DNA from: Marsupella aquatica
Taxonomy: Eukaryota; Marchantiophyta
Length of the DNA: 64,000 nt
NCBI GenBank assembly: GCA_973895155.1
Contig: OZ316895.1
Location: 22,258,001-22,322,000 of the forward strand
Direction: 5' to 3'
Shown: in pieces, positions 48,748 to 60,746 of the stretch
How the letters are laid out: the number at the start of each line of letters is the position of its first letter
Numbering within the stretch: the stretch's first letter is position 1
Program-made: the position numbers and the translations under genes
The notes under the pieces: generated by a model
Told to the model about the DNA's origin: nothing
The model's input: only the letters and a program-made list of their open reading frames with translations
Databases searched by the model: none

Positions 48748-48806
48748 GGATTCTAACCCGAGAACTGATTGAAGATGCTAGCAGGATGCTTTAACCAACA
48801 GCCTAA
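48748..48806 (-). mobile_element. tRNA-derived SINE-like head
   Basis: On the minus strand TTAGGCTGTTGGTTAAAGCA (A-box) is followed by TCCTGCTAGCATCTTCAATC and then CTCGGGTTAGAATCC (B-box), a good match to tRNA D-arm and T-arm order. No complete cloverleaf is evident. Among the clearest of the six such segments in the window. Confidence 0.55.
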
Positions 48807-51800
48807 ATACAACCTGTAGTGCACATACACATCCCTACACAACATACATTGTATGTCACACATGTACAAACGAAAGTACAAACAAACATAAGAGAATGGG
48901 TTACAAGTGGAACTCATGTACACACATGTCCAAACCCACAATAATCTTCAATGGATCTAGATAACAATCAACGTCAACAATACACGATCAATTTTGCCCA
49001 ATCCAATCATACACGTATGTCAAGCCCAATGCACTTTGCACTCAAGGAATCGACATTACACAGAAGGAGCTCTCAGCCACCATAGCCACAACTCAAGCTC
49101 CCCTCTCCAAAGCTCAACATCGAAAGATAACCTTTCGATGCCTCACAATGGGAGAAGCACTCTCCACACAAGCCCAACTGAACCCTATTGTCTCATATAA
49201 CACACATAAAAAATGTACAAACCTAGATAGCACAATATGCTATAATACTACCTAGAATGATGTGACAAACCAGATGACAATAAAAAGTGGGGTGGGGTAC
49301 TCGACTACTGAGGAAAATCAATCAACAAACCCTGTCTGGTTTTCACCTAGAGCCTTACCAAGACTAGCATATATTATACCAGTCTGTAGAAACAAAATAG
49401 AGGACAATGTATCCTACACTAATGTTTGTTTAATGACTCAATTTGTGCAACTTTGGACAAACTTTCTAATAACTTTTTCAAGGATACAAGGCTTAAACAT
49501 GCAAGCATCTTTGCAAATGTGGTGGAACCAATACCCTAAACTTGAATCACCAGCCAGGATGTACATATGAATCAGTTTAAATACATATGCATCAGAAACT
49601 GACTGAGATAGGCATCCTCACTGATTTGACCAGAGTTAATTACATGAGGTCAAAATGTTTTTAAGTGATCCAAACTTTTAGTGCACCAATTTTGGTTGGC
49701 AGAAACTTCTGTGAAACTTTGGTCCGCTAGTGGAAACTTTGAAGGTCCAATAGTTTTCCCCGTGTGACGTTTGGACCCAACAATGTACCAGTCATCTCTG
49801 GTTAACAGAGTTTATGATATATTTAAACAGAGTCAATGTTTAACGTCCTGAGCTAAGGTTTCACCAAACATCTTACCTCCTATTTAAACCAGACAGTAAT
49901 GGTCTGCCACAAGTATGTTTGAATCTTGTTGGGACTCAGGGCAAACCAACCACACTAAAGAGTTTTGGGTTAGCAGGAATAGCAGGTTTCATGGCCGGGA
50001 ATTCTTTTTTGTTATTAAAAACTTCTTCTTGGGTCCCCACTCGGGTCTTGCCATAACTTAGGGCAGACCACTGCCAATTCAAAGTCCTAGTGTCTGCTAT
50101 AAATCATACCCAACCATCATTGTTGAGTTTGAAGTGGGTTAGCAGGGTCATGATTGCGAGTCGTCCTGGAGTTTCTGTTGCTGAGTAAAAACAAGGGTCA
50201 AGATGTGTGAGCGGAGAAATACATAATGTCTAATGGTTTATATACCAAACACAAAGTTGTGTAACAAGGACTTATTTGATTCCAGCCCTGCTGTAATGGA
50301 GGGCATAGTATAATGGTGTTCATTGTTACATCTTTAGAGTCACCCAATTATGGCAATAATTGGTTCCATGTTATATCTTGTTCACTATCCTTGCTTTTTG
50401 TCCACCCTCACTTTTCATTTTGTTTTTATTTAGAGTTGGCTGTCAGTTTTGTCCTTATTGAGAGGCTTCACTGTTGACCCTAGCTAGCCCTGGAAGGGAA
50501 CTATCCCGCTTTATTACTAGTAAGATGCTTAATTCAGAAGTGCCTTGTAATGATGTAAATGAGTGAAGGGCATCTATTCGAGCTCCTTTCCTGAGTCATG
50601 TTGTCTTTTTCTACTCAAGTTTCTTACCCTCTTAGATTCCCAAGAATCTTACAACTTGACTAACTTTTCTACTCATCATGTCTAGTCTGGAGTTTGCATA
50701 ATTTGCCCTCTTCTTTTGAGTTTAGTGTTTGTCAACCCTACACTCTTTTTGCTTTGATTCTATCGTACTTTTTTTGGCCCTTTTAAAAATACCTTCATGG
50801 TTTTCCTTCTAATGTGCTTACTTGCTTAATCACCCACATTAAGCCCATAGAATAATTGGAAACGGATACTGTAGCTGACTTGGCTAGGTGGTTTGGGAGT
50901 TTTCAGCTATCCAATGTAAGTTAATTTTTGTGTTAATATTTTTCAAATCTAACTGGCCGTTGTTTTCTTGTGCACGTCGTTTCTCTACATGCTCCCACGT
51001 ATTGTTCAACGGCCTCGGATTCCTGCTTTATTGTATTTCTAATCCTGAATGCAATTTGTGCGCTATAATAAATATTAAATGGAAAAAGTCAGAATGCTTG
51101 TCAAGGTTTGCCCACTGAAGATATTCCACTTTGCTATCATGCTTGAACTAATTCAACTAAGTACTAAAGAGTATTCATTGTCAGCATATATAAGCAGTCT
51201 TTAGTAAGCATGACTTCCAGCTGCTTTTACTAACATAGATGGCATAAGTGAGCACTGCTGGCAGCCGTAGGATTTGGATGGACAAACTCGACTGTCTACG
51301 CTTATTCACATATTTTCCTACCAAAATCCTAAGTGTTTTTCAGCCGTAGAGCACCATGAGATGCTGCTAAGATAGATACCAGAAGACATTAAGGTCAGAT
51401 CTTATAAAAAGGGGAAGTAAAAAAATTAAGGTCAGATCTTTCAGTTTTACCTAAAATGCCCGTCTTCGACCAAACATAAGATCCTGACCTTGTGTTCACA
51501 AATCCAAAAAGATGGATCATTTGACAAAAAGTGGTTATTGTTAGGGACAAAATGCACTGTCCATTAGAGAGCATGGGCCGTCTGTTTGAATATGGGTGTC
51601 ACATTTGAGTAAGGGCATTTTCCAAAGAATGATCAAGTTCAAAATTCATATGTCAAAGCCCTAGGCTATTACTTGAGTAGAGGCCTTATTTGTCGAATAG
51701 GAAGCCCTATCCGTAGTTTCCTCAATGAGCAAAAGGCTACCAATGGCCGAAAGTCTGATTATCAAATCTAAGGCTCAGGATTTGAAAAAAAAAACTTTAC

Positions 51801-53158
51801 TATTCAAATAAAAGGCTCAGGCATTGTTTGTGGAAGGCAGAAATTCATAGCATCTCCAATTCACCAACCTACTGTAGCTTGGCTGAAGATAAACTAGACT
51901 ACCAAAATCATCCAATTAAAGATGAGCATCTTAAATTCTTAAGAGTGACTTACGTTTTGTCATTCCCCAACCCAATTATAGCATGCTCGTGCTGTGCATA
52001 AAGGTTGTTCACCTTTTCATGGAATGGGCTAAAACGTCGTTCACTTGGGCTCAGAAAAGACATGAGTACTAAAACTTACGGTGCAACCGATTTTCATTTT
52101 TTCTAGTCGTTTGTGGGAGTTAAAGTTTTGGATTTAAGGGGATTCTGCCTAGAGAAAGATGTGGGAGTTTAATTTTTCTCTATTTTAATTAGGGCGAAAT
52201 AGAATATTGAAGATACAAAGCGGTGGGAGTATGTTGCTAGGGGCACATGGACCAATTAGGATTAAAAATCTATTAATAAAGAAAAATAGATTCCTTCCGG
52301 CTTTTGCATGACCTGACGATAGTAACTAGGGCATACGGGGCTTAAGTATATCACTTCCAGATATTGTGCTTTGGTACAATAGGTCACACCGGTAGAGAGA
52401 AAGATGCTTGCATGGCATTTTGAAGGTAGTCTAGCACAACTCGATGGGATCACACAAACAAAACTGTAATGTATGAATGTAAACTAGCCCAAATACCCAT
52501 CTGTGTGCATACGAAGGGCTCCAGGCTATACACCCACCTGTACGGATACTCCCATGCTCTTCCCTACTCACAAGAATGAAAGTCTAAATTATGTCAAAAT
52601 TTTCTGGTACCAGAGCTATTGAGGCCTATATATATGGTTTCATTCTACACATGGAATAGGTCATCAATGACAGATTCTAGTATATGTTAAACCTATGCTC
52701 GAGTTACATCTAGTATTGCTGGAATACATTATAAGGTTTGCTGATTTCATCATGGTTGTGGAAGTCCAATCATGTTGGCAATTAATTGACAGACATAACC
52801 AAACTTGGTGTTTGATCAAATAAGAGAAATATTAAAATAGGGTTTGAATTGTTACGAATTATCATAATAGGCCTTCTGTGTAAGTCATAGATCAGAAAAT
52901 TCCAGTCTAGCATATTTAGAGTAAATGTTGTGTCTTTCAAAAGGAAAAGTCACTTTAAGTTTGCTTCCTCATGCCATCACTCATTGGCACTACTTGGCCA
53001 AGGTATCAGCAGATTTTGTATAGGATATAAAATTATTAGAGTGCCATCCCTTGTCATGGCTTTAATGCCTACAATCATGCAATTCAATAAGTATACCAGT
53101 ATGATCAAAAATTTCTAATTCAAGTAAATCCCATAATTTTCTATTAGATGTCAAGTTC

Positions 53159-53404
53159 CTAGTTCCAGAATTTGTGTGGTACATGCTCTTCAGCCCACTT
53201 GCATAGTCCATATTCCCTCTTTCCTGGGAGATTGGTTTGTCCTGGTTTCCTTGGTTGGCCTTTTGGCTCTGTTTTACTTTCCTTCAAAGAAACTATGAAG
53301 GGTTTTCCCCCACCTGGGATCTTTGGCCACTTGCATGGCTTGTTGTCCTTAGGGTTAGCTTCCTCCTGCCCTTCCTTTCCCCCCAAAAAAGATAATATTA
53401 ACAA
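53159..53404 (-). mobile_element. Possible retrotransposon gag relic
   Basis: An 81-codon minus-strand frame rich in Lys, Pro and Gly ends with LCKWAEEHVPHKFWN. This resembles a gag zinc knuckle (C-x2-C-x5-H-x4-C) in which the second Cys is Ala and the last is Asn. Stretches such as PCKWPKIPGGGKPF precede it. No integrase or reverse transcriptase is visible next to it. Weak evidence. Confidence 0.3.
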
Positions 53405-54689
53405 AATTGTAAGGGTTGTGTTGTTGAGAACTGGGGACCTTTAGTCAACATCCACCCCCAAGGCATCAAAGGTGATTTAAAGTAAATTATTCTTCCAAGA
53501 AAAATGGGGTGAAAACCCTGCTATTCAACTGGCCAACAGGCACCATGGAGGTGATTCCCAGTTACTATGTAGTAGAATTCGATGAGGTCAAGACTTAGTT
53601 TCTTGGACTGGAATCCCACCAAGAGACAAGGGCTACATGCCAATTAATAGTCAAACTCCAAAAAACAGGAAAGAAACGCCTTTGGTTGCATAGGTCAAAG
53701 CCAATTGAAGACGAATTGTAAAGAAAGCAAACGAAAATCTAGACAACTGATGAACTTAGAAAGGAAAGAATAATTATTATTTATTTAATCTCAGAATATG
53801 CATGTATCTTAGTGAAAACGTGACAAAACCCACATTAAAACTACTTCCACTTGCTGGGTTCGAAAGGGTTGTTGATTGATAGCAAAGGCAAGTCTTCTAA
53901 TTATGGAACCTGATGGGCAATGGCATCAGCATGTTGGCATGCAACCCCGCAAGATGGCGGAACTACTTTACATTTTATGCCTTGCTATGAAAGTCGTTGC
54001 ATTTTGACTAGATAAAAGATCTAGTACTGACTGTAGAGACTCGTTGAAACTTCAAGTGATGTTTGTTTCAAGACTGAGAAAACGATTTATTGTTTGATCT
54101 GTTATTTTCTTGATACTAGAATTATACCTAACCTCTTCATTGTCTCATGAATGTATGTTGTGGTTGCCTTCCCTCCTTGGGGAATCACTCATTGGATTAT
54201 TAAATTAGGGTGCAAATAAATAAAGGTTACTTTTAATCTTGTCAGGCTAATCATTATAATCAAACACACATACTAAAAAGGCATTTCAAAAATCCAATTT
54301 TGATAAAAATATTAGTTTTAATATTCAGCAAGGTATTTAAAAAAATTTCAAAGTCTTATCATGAAGGGTACAAGGGCTTTTTAATTCTATTTTATTGGTT
54401 TGTTCTAGCGTGTTTTCCCAGGCCCTTCTCTTATTGTCTGGCTTTCCTTTTTTAGGCAGGCTTCTTTGGGCCATTCTTTCTCGGCCAGCATCTGCCTCCA
54501 ACCTTCAGTTCCCACAGCCCTTCCACACTGCATGTCAAGTTGAGATTACCCTGAAGCGACAAGCGGCTCAGATTGTCTTTGCATGTTTTAGAGATGAAAA
54601 GGAAAACCCTTGGCAATGGCTTTTGAGGGCTAGTGGAATACACACCAGCAGTTCCTTTGAACAAACCCTCAACCCTTAACTGGGCCCTA

Positions 54690-54995
54690 AACTTTAACAC
54701 CCCCCCCCCCCCCCTCTCTTCAGCTTTGTTACCCAACTAGGTACATTTTCTTCCCCGGCTCTTTTTAACAGGTTGCCTTGTACTATTGGGTTCTTTGGCC
54801 CTCTCTCTAACATTCATTTGGTCTCATCCGTCCCTTTAATTCCCTCCACCCCCCCTCAGGCAGTCCCCTTCCCCCCCCCCCTTCCTTCAACTCAAGCTTC
54901 AACTTTGTTTCCCAACTAAGTAGATTTTCTTCGCCGGCTCCTTTAACAGGTTGCCTTGTACTTTGGGTTCTTTGGCCGTCCCTCTAACATTCCTT
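54690..54995. repeat. Diverged duplication with poly-C tracts
   Basis: A unit with a run of 12 or more C, then AGCTTTGTTACCCAACTA, CATTTTCTTC-CCGGCTC, AACAGGTTGCCTTGTACT and GGGTTCTTTGGCC, occurs at about 54,700 and again at about 54,870. The C-runs may be of uncertain length in the assembly. Confidence 0.75.
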
Positions 54996-55369
54996 TGTCT
55001 CCCTACATGCATATTGCTAGGAGAGACGAGATTGTCTATGTATCCACTTAGTTAGGGAACTATGCACACTAAGGATATGAAGGAAATATTTACCTGGGAC
55101 GGCATTCTACAAGGTAAACTCTTCCATCTTGATATAATTATGAGCAAGGGCAAAAGGGTGAATCAGTCTTTGTAAGAGAAATCGGTGGACATGATCTTCA
55201 CACCTTCAAATATAATTAGTTGTTGCCAACTATCCAAGATCTATCATCTTATGTCAGTGATGCTTTTCACTGAGAAGAAGCCTAAGCCCTAAACATGGGA
55301 GTAAACAAAAACCTCCTTCTTCATAATTGACCAAGTGCTCCTTTCTGTTGAGCATAGACAACACTCGTA

Positions 55370-55690
55370 ACGGTAAGCACATGACACATCCACTGCGTAA
55401 GTAGTTGACACAAGAGATACGTGGTTCACCTCCTTGAGGCTACGTCCACGGGAACACACAAGAGAGCTTTACTGAACTCTAAGCCCGTCGGCCATACCAA
55501 GTCTCCACAGTGTAAGCTCTCTTCATCTCTCAAGTGGCTCCATAACAATGAGCCTAAGTTCCACTTATCCAAGCAAACACCGCTTGGCATATAGTGTGCA
55601 TCCTAGTTAACCTAACCACGTCTCTGACTATGGTTAGTCTAACTACGGTTACATGCCATAACCCTAGACCTTGAGTAAATACCTAACACT
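55370..55690. mobile_element. LTR-retrotransposon-like segment
   Basis: Contains ACACAAGAGATACGTGGTTC followed by GAGGCTACGTCCACGGG and GAGCTTTACTGAACTCT, phrases typical of plant LTR ends, then a region with CTCTCAAGTGGCTCC. Neither the boundary dinucleotides nor a partner LTR could be identified, so this may be a solo-LTR remnant. Confidence 0.4.
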
Positions 55691-55743
55691 TTCAACCACA
55701 ATTATTTTATCAATGGCCCAAAGCAAAGCTCTGAACGACAAAT

Positions 55744-55816
55744 GGGACCTGCTGGTCAACATAGGTGGCCAAGGTGGATCCGTAACCAACAGGTCTCAAG
55801 TTCAATCTTGGACGAG
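55744..55816 (+). mobile_element. tRNA-derived SINE-like head
   Basis: ATAGGTGGCCAAGGTGGATC (A-box-like, about 55,760-55,780) is followed by CCGTAACCAACAGGTC and TCAAGTTCAATCTTGG (B-box-like, GTTCAATC). Spacing of about 30 bp fits a tRNA-derived promoter. Confidence 0.5.
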
Positions 55817-57335
55817 ACAATTATGGTAACATGGATTCTATTCCAAAGGAGAAATTATGGTGGCTTTACAAGATGTGAGGGGCACTGAAACTAGCTCTTA
55901 ATGTTCTTCTTGCTGCTCTTGTTGGCACAATTGTTGATGTTTGGGCATTTCGTTTGTGCAGTCCTCATCCAGACCCAAAGTAGGACCAAGTGTACTCCAC
56001 TCAGATCCATTAAACTCATTGTCTGGGGATGGACTGCTGACAACTTGAGCCTTGTTCTCCGTAACCAATCACTTCACAAAAACAATACCATCAGTCTAAC
56101 TGAACTCATCATTATGAAACTTGTACTAATAACAAGCAAAAACCTACATACTATCAACATCTCATGAAATGATTTATCTTATCCTATACCATAAGATCAT
56201 ATGAAGAAGTGCATCAGGTCAGCCCCCTCCATACACCACCCCACTAGTTGAACCTCCATCTGACCTAAAACTAAGCTTTCTGCCCATGATTTTTGGCATG
56301 TTTCTTTTATTGTAAGAATGGAATATGTTCTTTCAGAAAGGACAATTTTCGTTCACTAATGCTATCACAGGCCAATTGAACAAGGGCATCAAATAGTAGT
56401 GACGAGGAGGGACATCAAATATCATATTACAGATCACTTGCCAGCTTCAGAAACCATAATCCTTCATTCCTACTACTGGTGTGAAGTGGTTTGAGTCTAT
56501 GGAGTGCTCTTTAGTAGATTGATTGATTCTTTAGTTGATTCCTACGTTAGCAAAAATTTTCTAGCATTTGTGGATTCCATATTTTGTCGATGAGATCCGG
56601 AATAGACAAGATTATCATCTAGCAAGAAAAATCCAGCAGGTGATGTCCGCCACAATGAGGCAGATAGGTGGAGCTAAACTTTTTCGAATCACACAGATCT
56701 CCTGTCTAAAAGGATCGCCGTGAACCTCAACAGCTCAGTCTCAATCAAAATGAGCCTAAGATATCGACATGGTGATCAGAAAGGCAAGCCTCAGTCGTTC
56801 CATCCAACAAATATGCAAACAAAAGAGCTCATTGGACGTGTCGTACTTAAAGTTAGGCATTCGCTAATTACAAAATGCAAAATCTCGGACAATGCTTATT
56901 TAAAACTCTAACTTAAGCCTAGGGGTCCTTTCCTCAAATGATGGACGCGTGAAAGCGTGGAAATGCCAACTACTGTAGTGCCTCATGTGTCAAATTGAAA
57001 TTCAACATACACACTTCATAACCAACGCTATCCACCTGCTCCTATAGAACAGACAAAGCCTTTTCTATCGTGGAGGTCCATAACAATGCACTTTCCATCG
57101 GTCAAAATCCTTGCTATGGGCAGAACCACTCTGGCTCCAATGTAACAACTCACTTAGCTATGTACTTAAGCTTGAGGAGAGAGCACCAAGCAACTACCAG
57201 GGGAATAAAATACACCTTCACAAAGCTGTCAACGACGTAAAATATGTGTTAGGAAGCCCATAAGTTTCTTCATCTCTTATCAGGAGATTGCCAAGGGTAC
57301 TTCAGCAGATGCGGAGTATGAAGAGGCCCCCGATG

Positions 57336-58971
57336 CTAGTCTTGCTTTCTTGAGCTTGCTTGAGAAGCCAGTTCTTTCTCCCTTCTGCTTAATTCTTCAT
57401 ATTTCTCCCTTTGTGAGTCTCGCACAATAAAGAGAAGAGTTTCCACTAGCATCCCTGCTATCAAACCCAGTGCTCCACCCGCTGCATGCTGCAAATCTCA
57501 CCCACTACGACTTTAGAATTTTCTTGAGAATAAACTTGACTTTTGCACATACCATTAACAAATGTAAAAGAGAGTAAACGGAGGACATAGTCTTGTTCCC
57601 ATCCATGCGTCACTTAGTATGAGACTCCTGTAACAAAGCACAGCTTATAAAATCGAAGACACCGTTCTTCACGGTATTCAGACTGAATTGCTGCACAATT
57701 GTATCGGGTCCGAAAAGCATCACTAACAGCAATAGAGTCCACATTCATAAAAGCACAAACTTACAAGAGCAGGAGTTTCACGAAATAATGAACGGAAGAC
57801 TGTGTAACCAATTGCAAAACCGGTGAACATAGTTAGTGCCACGTGCAGACCTGTCACATCACAAAACAAATATTAATTCAGGCAAATTGGTGCCCACTAC
57901 CAGTGCACTTGAGACAACTGGGGCATTAACCATTTAATGTGGACAATCATTACCTACATTATCAACCCCTCAGTCTAAGCGAAAATATCGACATCACACC
58001 AATAGTCCAAACAACTCTCACGATGAACTTCATGTATATCTAGAAACAGATACACCAGTTACAAGACCTCAGCAAGACAATCCCTCGGCATGAGTGTGCA
58101 ACAGCAAAATCGTCTACCAATGGAGTTGGATACTCAACCGAAACCGAGCTGATCTTTGTAGGAGGAAAAGTACTCTTCCTCTTTGGTGTGCTTTGTGATA
58201 TCGTGCACCAGCTCGTCGTACTGCTTTCTATCTGCCAACTCCTGCAACTTCTTCAGTCTTGCTTTCAACTCCTTACTCTGCATATCAAAAACGTTTTCAT
58301 GTGCATACCATTTTAGTCCCCAAGGTGTAAATTTATTGGACTTCAGAAACACATTCACACATTTCCTGTGCTGAGGGATTCATGAATTCTGCTCAATCCA
58401 GTAAGGCGACAAGCAAAAGGCTTCAGAAATAAGTAAACATCCCTCTGTGTATCGCCTACAGAGAGTTTCACTCTCCAATGCTAAATCCATTGACCTGTGG
58501 ATTCTACAGTAGTGCTGCTGATTAGATTATTAAAATCAGTTACTTTGTCTACGATCTCTGCCCACAACATGATATTTTGTTCCCAACCCCCAACTCAATT
58601 AGCGTACTCGACCAGTAGTTTTCGAGATGTTCCTTACAAATGAATCAATATGAACAAAGATGCAGTTACTCCGATCAACATCTTCATTCGGAGGAACGAA
58701 AGCACACCTTTTCACGGGGTTTAGGGCTCTCCAGGAAGATCGAAGAACCGGCGAGGACTTGGTGAATTGGCAACCGGTCGCCTGGTCCAAGTTCTCTATA
58801 TACATCCCTAAGGAAGACGAAAGGAACCACCAGGGATTCATCTCCTGCGTAGTTTAGTGCCGTCACACGGGACTTCTCAGACACCGTTGTGGTAGCAGCT
58901 ACCGTTCGGAGAAACCCACGTAGCTTTGGAGCGCTCTGAAACTTCAGCCCAGCCTCTTCTCCCACCTCCAT
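57336..58971 (-). CDS. VMA12: Vma12/TMEM199-type V-ATPase assembly factor
   Basis: Predicted 213-aa protein from 4 exons read on the minus strand: 58971-58708, 58277-58139, 57850-57765, 57488-57336, all GT-AG and frame-keeping. The family resides in the ER membrane and helps assemble the V0 sector of the vacuolar H+-ATPase. Visible features: N-terminal cytosolic part (residues 1-88); KELKARLKKLQELADRKQYD and YFSSYKDQLGFG, the signature of the family, at about 89-135; a first membrane helix (LHVALTMFTGFAIGYTVF, about 136-153); a second one (GGALGLIAGMLVETLLFIV, about 167-187); and a charged coil-like C-terminus (REKYEELSRREKELASQ). The start is the first ATG, at 58,971; an upstream TTG is ignored. 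Length fits plant members. BRK1 lies 533 bp upstream on the same strand. Confidence 0.9.
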
Positions 58972-59504
58972 CGCCAACCGTACCCCTCGAACAGGAAGTC
59001 CGCCCTTCTGTATTCGGAAGAGCTAGCAGACCTCTTACCCCTTTCTACCCGGTCCCTTTTGCATCATTGTCCTTGTAGGGATCCAGTGATGGTCAATCGA
59101 ATTCCCTAGTATCAGTTAAATCGACAGCCAATATATCACCGGAGCTCCTCGTCGTGATTGTCACAGTCAGTGAGGTATGGGGTATGCTAGTCTCGCCAAT
59201 TGTCTACCTGGTCCAAGGTTTACAAAACATTCAGACACGATTAGATACGGAAGTTCGAGCAGTTGAAACATTTACATTATTATGACTTTTCAACAAAAGA
59301 CTGCTTGATACTCGTAAATTGAACTGTCCCATTAAATTCGGCCAGAAGAAAAATGTTGGGATTCATGAATGCTGCTCAATCCTAATAAGCAAGAAGCAAA
59401 CACTTACGAATCTATATAAAAGTTGGGTTATCCCCTTCTCGTGGCCATTGGCTTGGAAAATGTCCCTGAATCAATCCATCGACCCTAATTCTGTGCAGCC
59501 ACCT

Positions 59505-60007
59505 TCAATAAGGTCCAGAAGTAGCAGTACTCATTTGTGCTTCCAAATATTCCAATTGCCGTTCAAGGGTCGCCAACTTCTCATTTAACGTCGCCAGCTT
59601 ACTCCTGGTAGTCGTTTCTGTCCCATTGCCATAGAAGACGGACCATGGCAAAATCAATTACGAAAGATTCGTAACAGTGAATGTGAATGTGCACTAGACG
59701 TATAGAGAATCCGTGGCCAAAAGCCGTAAAACATGTACTAAAGCTGGCTGCGCCTTGCGTGGACCAGTCCTTCAAACGAAAACTCGACAAAACTTGAACA
59801 CTAGAAACGCCAGATCTGCTGAAAAAACTTGGAGGTCCTGCATTTCAGCTGGTCTACCTAGGGCTGATGCAATTTCCGGAGGTGCTTACCAAATTGAAGC
59901 AGAAACTCAAAAAGGCGGCGCACATTGAGGGCCAAAGAGTTGGAGAATTGACGGTTGTCCCAGTCCGCCTGCACTGCTATCCCCACGCTCAAACTATTGT
60001 TATTCAT
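59505..60007 (-). CDS. BRK1: BRICK1, SCAR/WAVE complex subunit
   Basis: Predicted 76-aa protein from 2 exons on the minus strand: 60007-59890 and 59617-59505, joined by a 272-bp GT-AG intron inside a Glu codon. Exon 1 gives VGIAVQADWDNRQF and LNVRRLFEFLLQF. Exon 2 gives TTRSKLATLNEKLATLERQL, then MSTATSGPY. These match the small coiled-coil HSPC300/BRK1 family almost position for position. BRK1 stabilises the SCAR/WAVE complex, which activates ARP2/3-driven actin branching at the cell cortex. Plant members are usually about 85 aa; this one has a shorter, changed N-terminus (MNNNSLS) and C-terminus. ISHIS of other plants is replaced by SNSLA. Each exon is under 120 nt, so the gene is easy to miss. 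Confidence 0.93.
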
Positions 60008-60102
60008 CCTTGGTGCCGCTCCACCTCACCCTCACCATAAGATTTGTAATCCTCGACTGTCAGTCTCACAGTCCAGTGCTGAAATCGAGCCCCACTCTTC
60101 TG

Positions 60103-60315
60103 GAGACCACAGCCAACACCGATGCAACCAGATTGAGCAGCACCGCAGCAGTGAAGACCTGTAGTCTGTCTTCCGGAGACCACAGCCAACACCGATGCAA
60201 CCAGATTGAGCAGCACCGCAGCCGTGAAGACCTGTCGTCTGTCTTCTGGAGACCACAGCCAACACCGATGCAACCAGATTGAGCAGCACTGCAGCAGTGA
60301 AGACCTGTATGCTGA
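60103..60315. repeat. 73-bp tandem repeat, nearly three copies
   Basis: GAGACCACAGCCAACACCGA followed by TGCAACCAGATTGAGCAGCACCGCAGC and AGTGAAGACCTGT begins at 60,103, 60,176 and 60,249. Copies differ at only a few sites, suggesting recent expansion. It lies about 100 bp upstream of the BRK1 start codon, in its leader or core promoter. The period is not a multiple of three, so open frames through the array are not coding evidence. Confidence 0.92.
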
Positions 60316-60451
60316 AGACAACAACGTCGCAGCAATGCAAGAGCATCACCAATACTCGTCAGCGCAGATCAACAGACAGATATGGAGAGCAACACCATTT
60401 GATGGACCTTAATTACCAAATCAAGATTACAGACAGAGATGTCCGCAAAAC

Positions 60452-60480
60452 TTATGGATTACCCAATTCGTAATCCATAA
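60452..60480. repeat. Perfect 11-bp palindrome
   Basis: TTATGGATTAC (60,452-60,462) and GTAATCCATAA (60,470-60,480) with a 7-base loop. Part of the dispersed repeat also found at 2.7 kb, where one arm is degenerate. Confidence 0.8.
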
Positions 60481-60690
60481 CTCTTTCCCATAAAGATTGA
60501 GATGGGTCATGTGCCATGATCATAAGTGCAGCACCTTAAGAATCTCATAGCTTAATTAGGATTAGGGAGATAAAAAATGTTTTAAGGATTGACAAATTCA
60601 TAATCTGTAACCTTTTGCTGGCCATATGCTATGACCATAAGTGCAACACCTTAGTACCAAGTTAAGATTGGACACATGCAGCCTAGAGAG

Positions 60691-60746
60691 TCATGGCAGT
60701 AGCTCCATTGAGTAGAGTAGTGACTCATAGGTCTTGGGTTCAAAAG
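60691..60746 (+). mobile_element. tRNA-derived SINE-like head
   Basis: TGGCAGTAGCTCCATTGAGT (A-box-like) then AGAGTAGTGACTCATA and GGTCTTGGGTTCAAAAG (B-box-like). The order and the 30-bp spacing match a tRNA-derived Pol III promoter. No intact cloverleaf. Confidence 0.5.

Larger units (their letters stand above)
47746..57335. other. Repeat-derived intergenic region
   Basis: Long AT-rich stretch with no intact gene. It contains SINE-like heads (47,920, 48,748 and 55,744), a gag-like relic (53,159), a diverged duplication with C-tracts (54,690-54,990), an LTR-like segment (55,370) and short repeats such as AAGGTCAGATCTT near 51,390 and 51,430. From 56,200 to 57,335 I see nothing beyond the 3' flank of the VMA12 gene. 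Confidence 0.45.

Noticed and set aside
48748-48806. Functional tRNA gene
   Set aside because: A-box and B-box resemble a tRNA but no paired acceptor stem or anticodon arm was found; better read as a SINE head.
60004-60352. Repetitive minus-strand proteins with WLHRCWLW-like motifs
   Set aside because: Products of reading through the 73-bp minisatellite in all three frames; the period is not a multiple of three.
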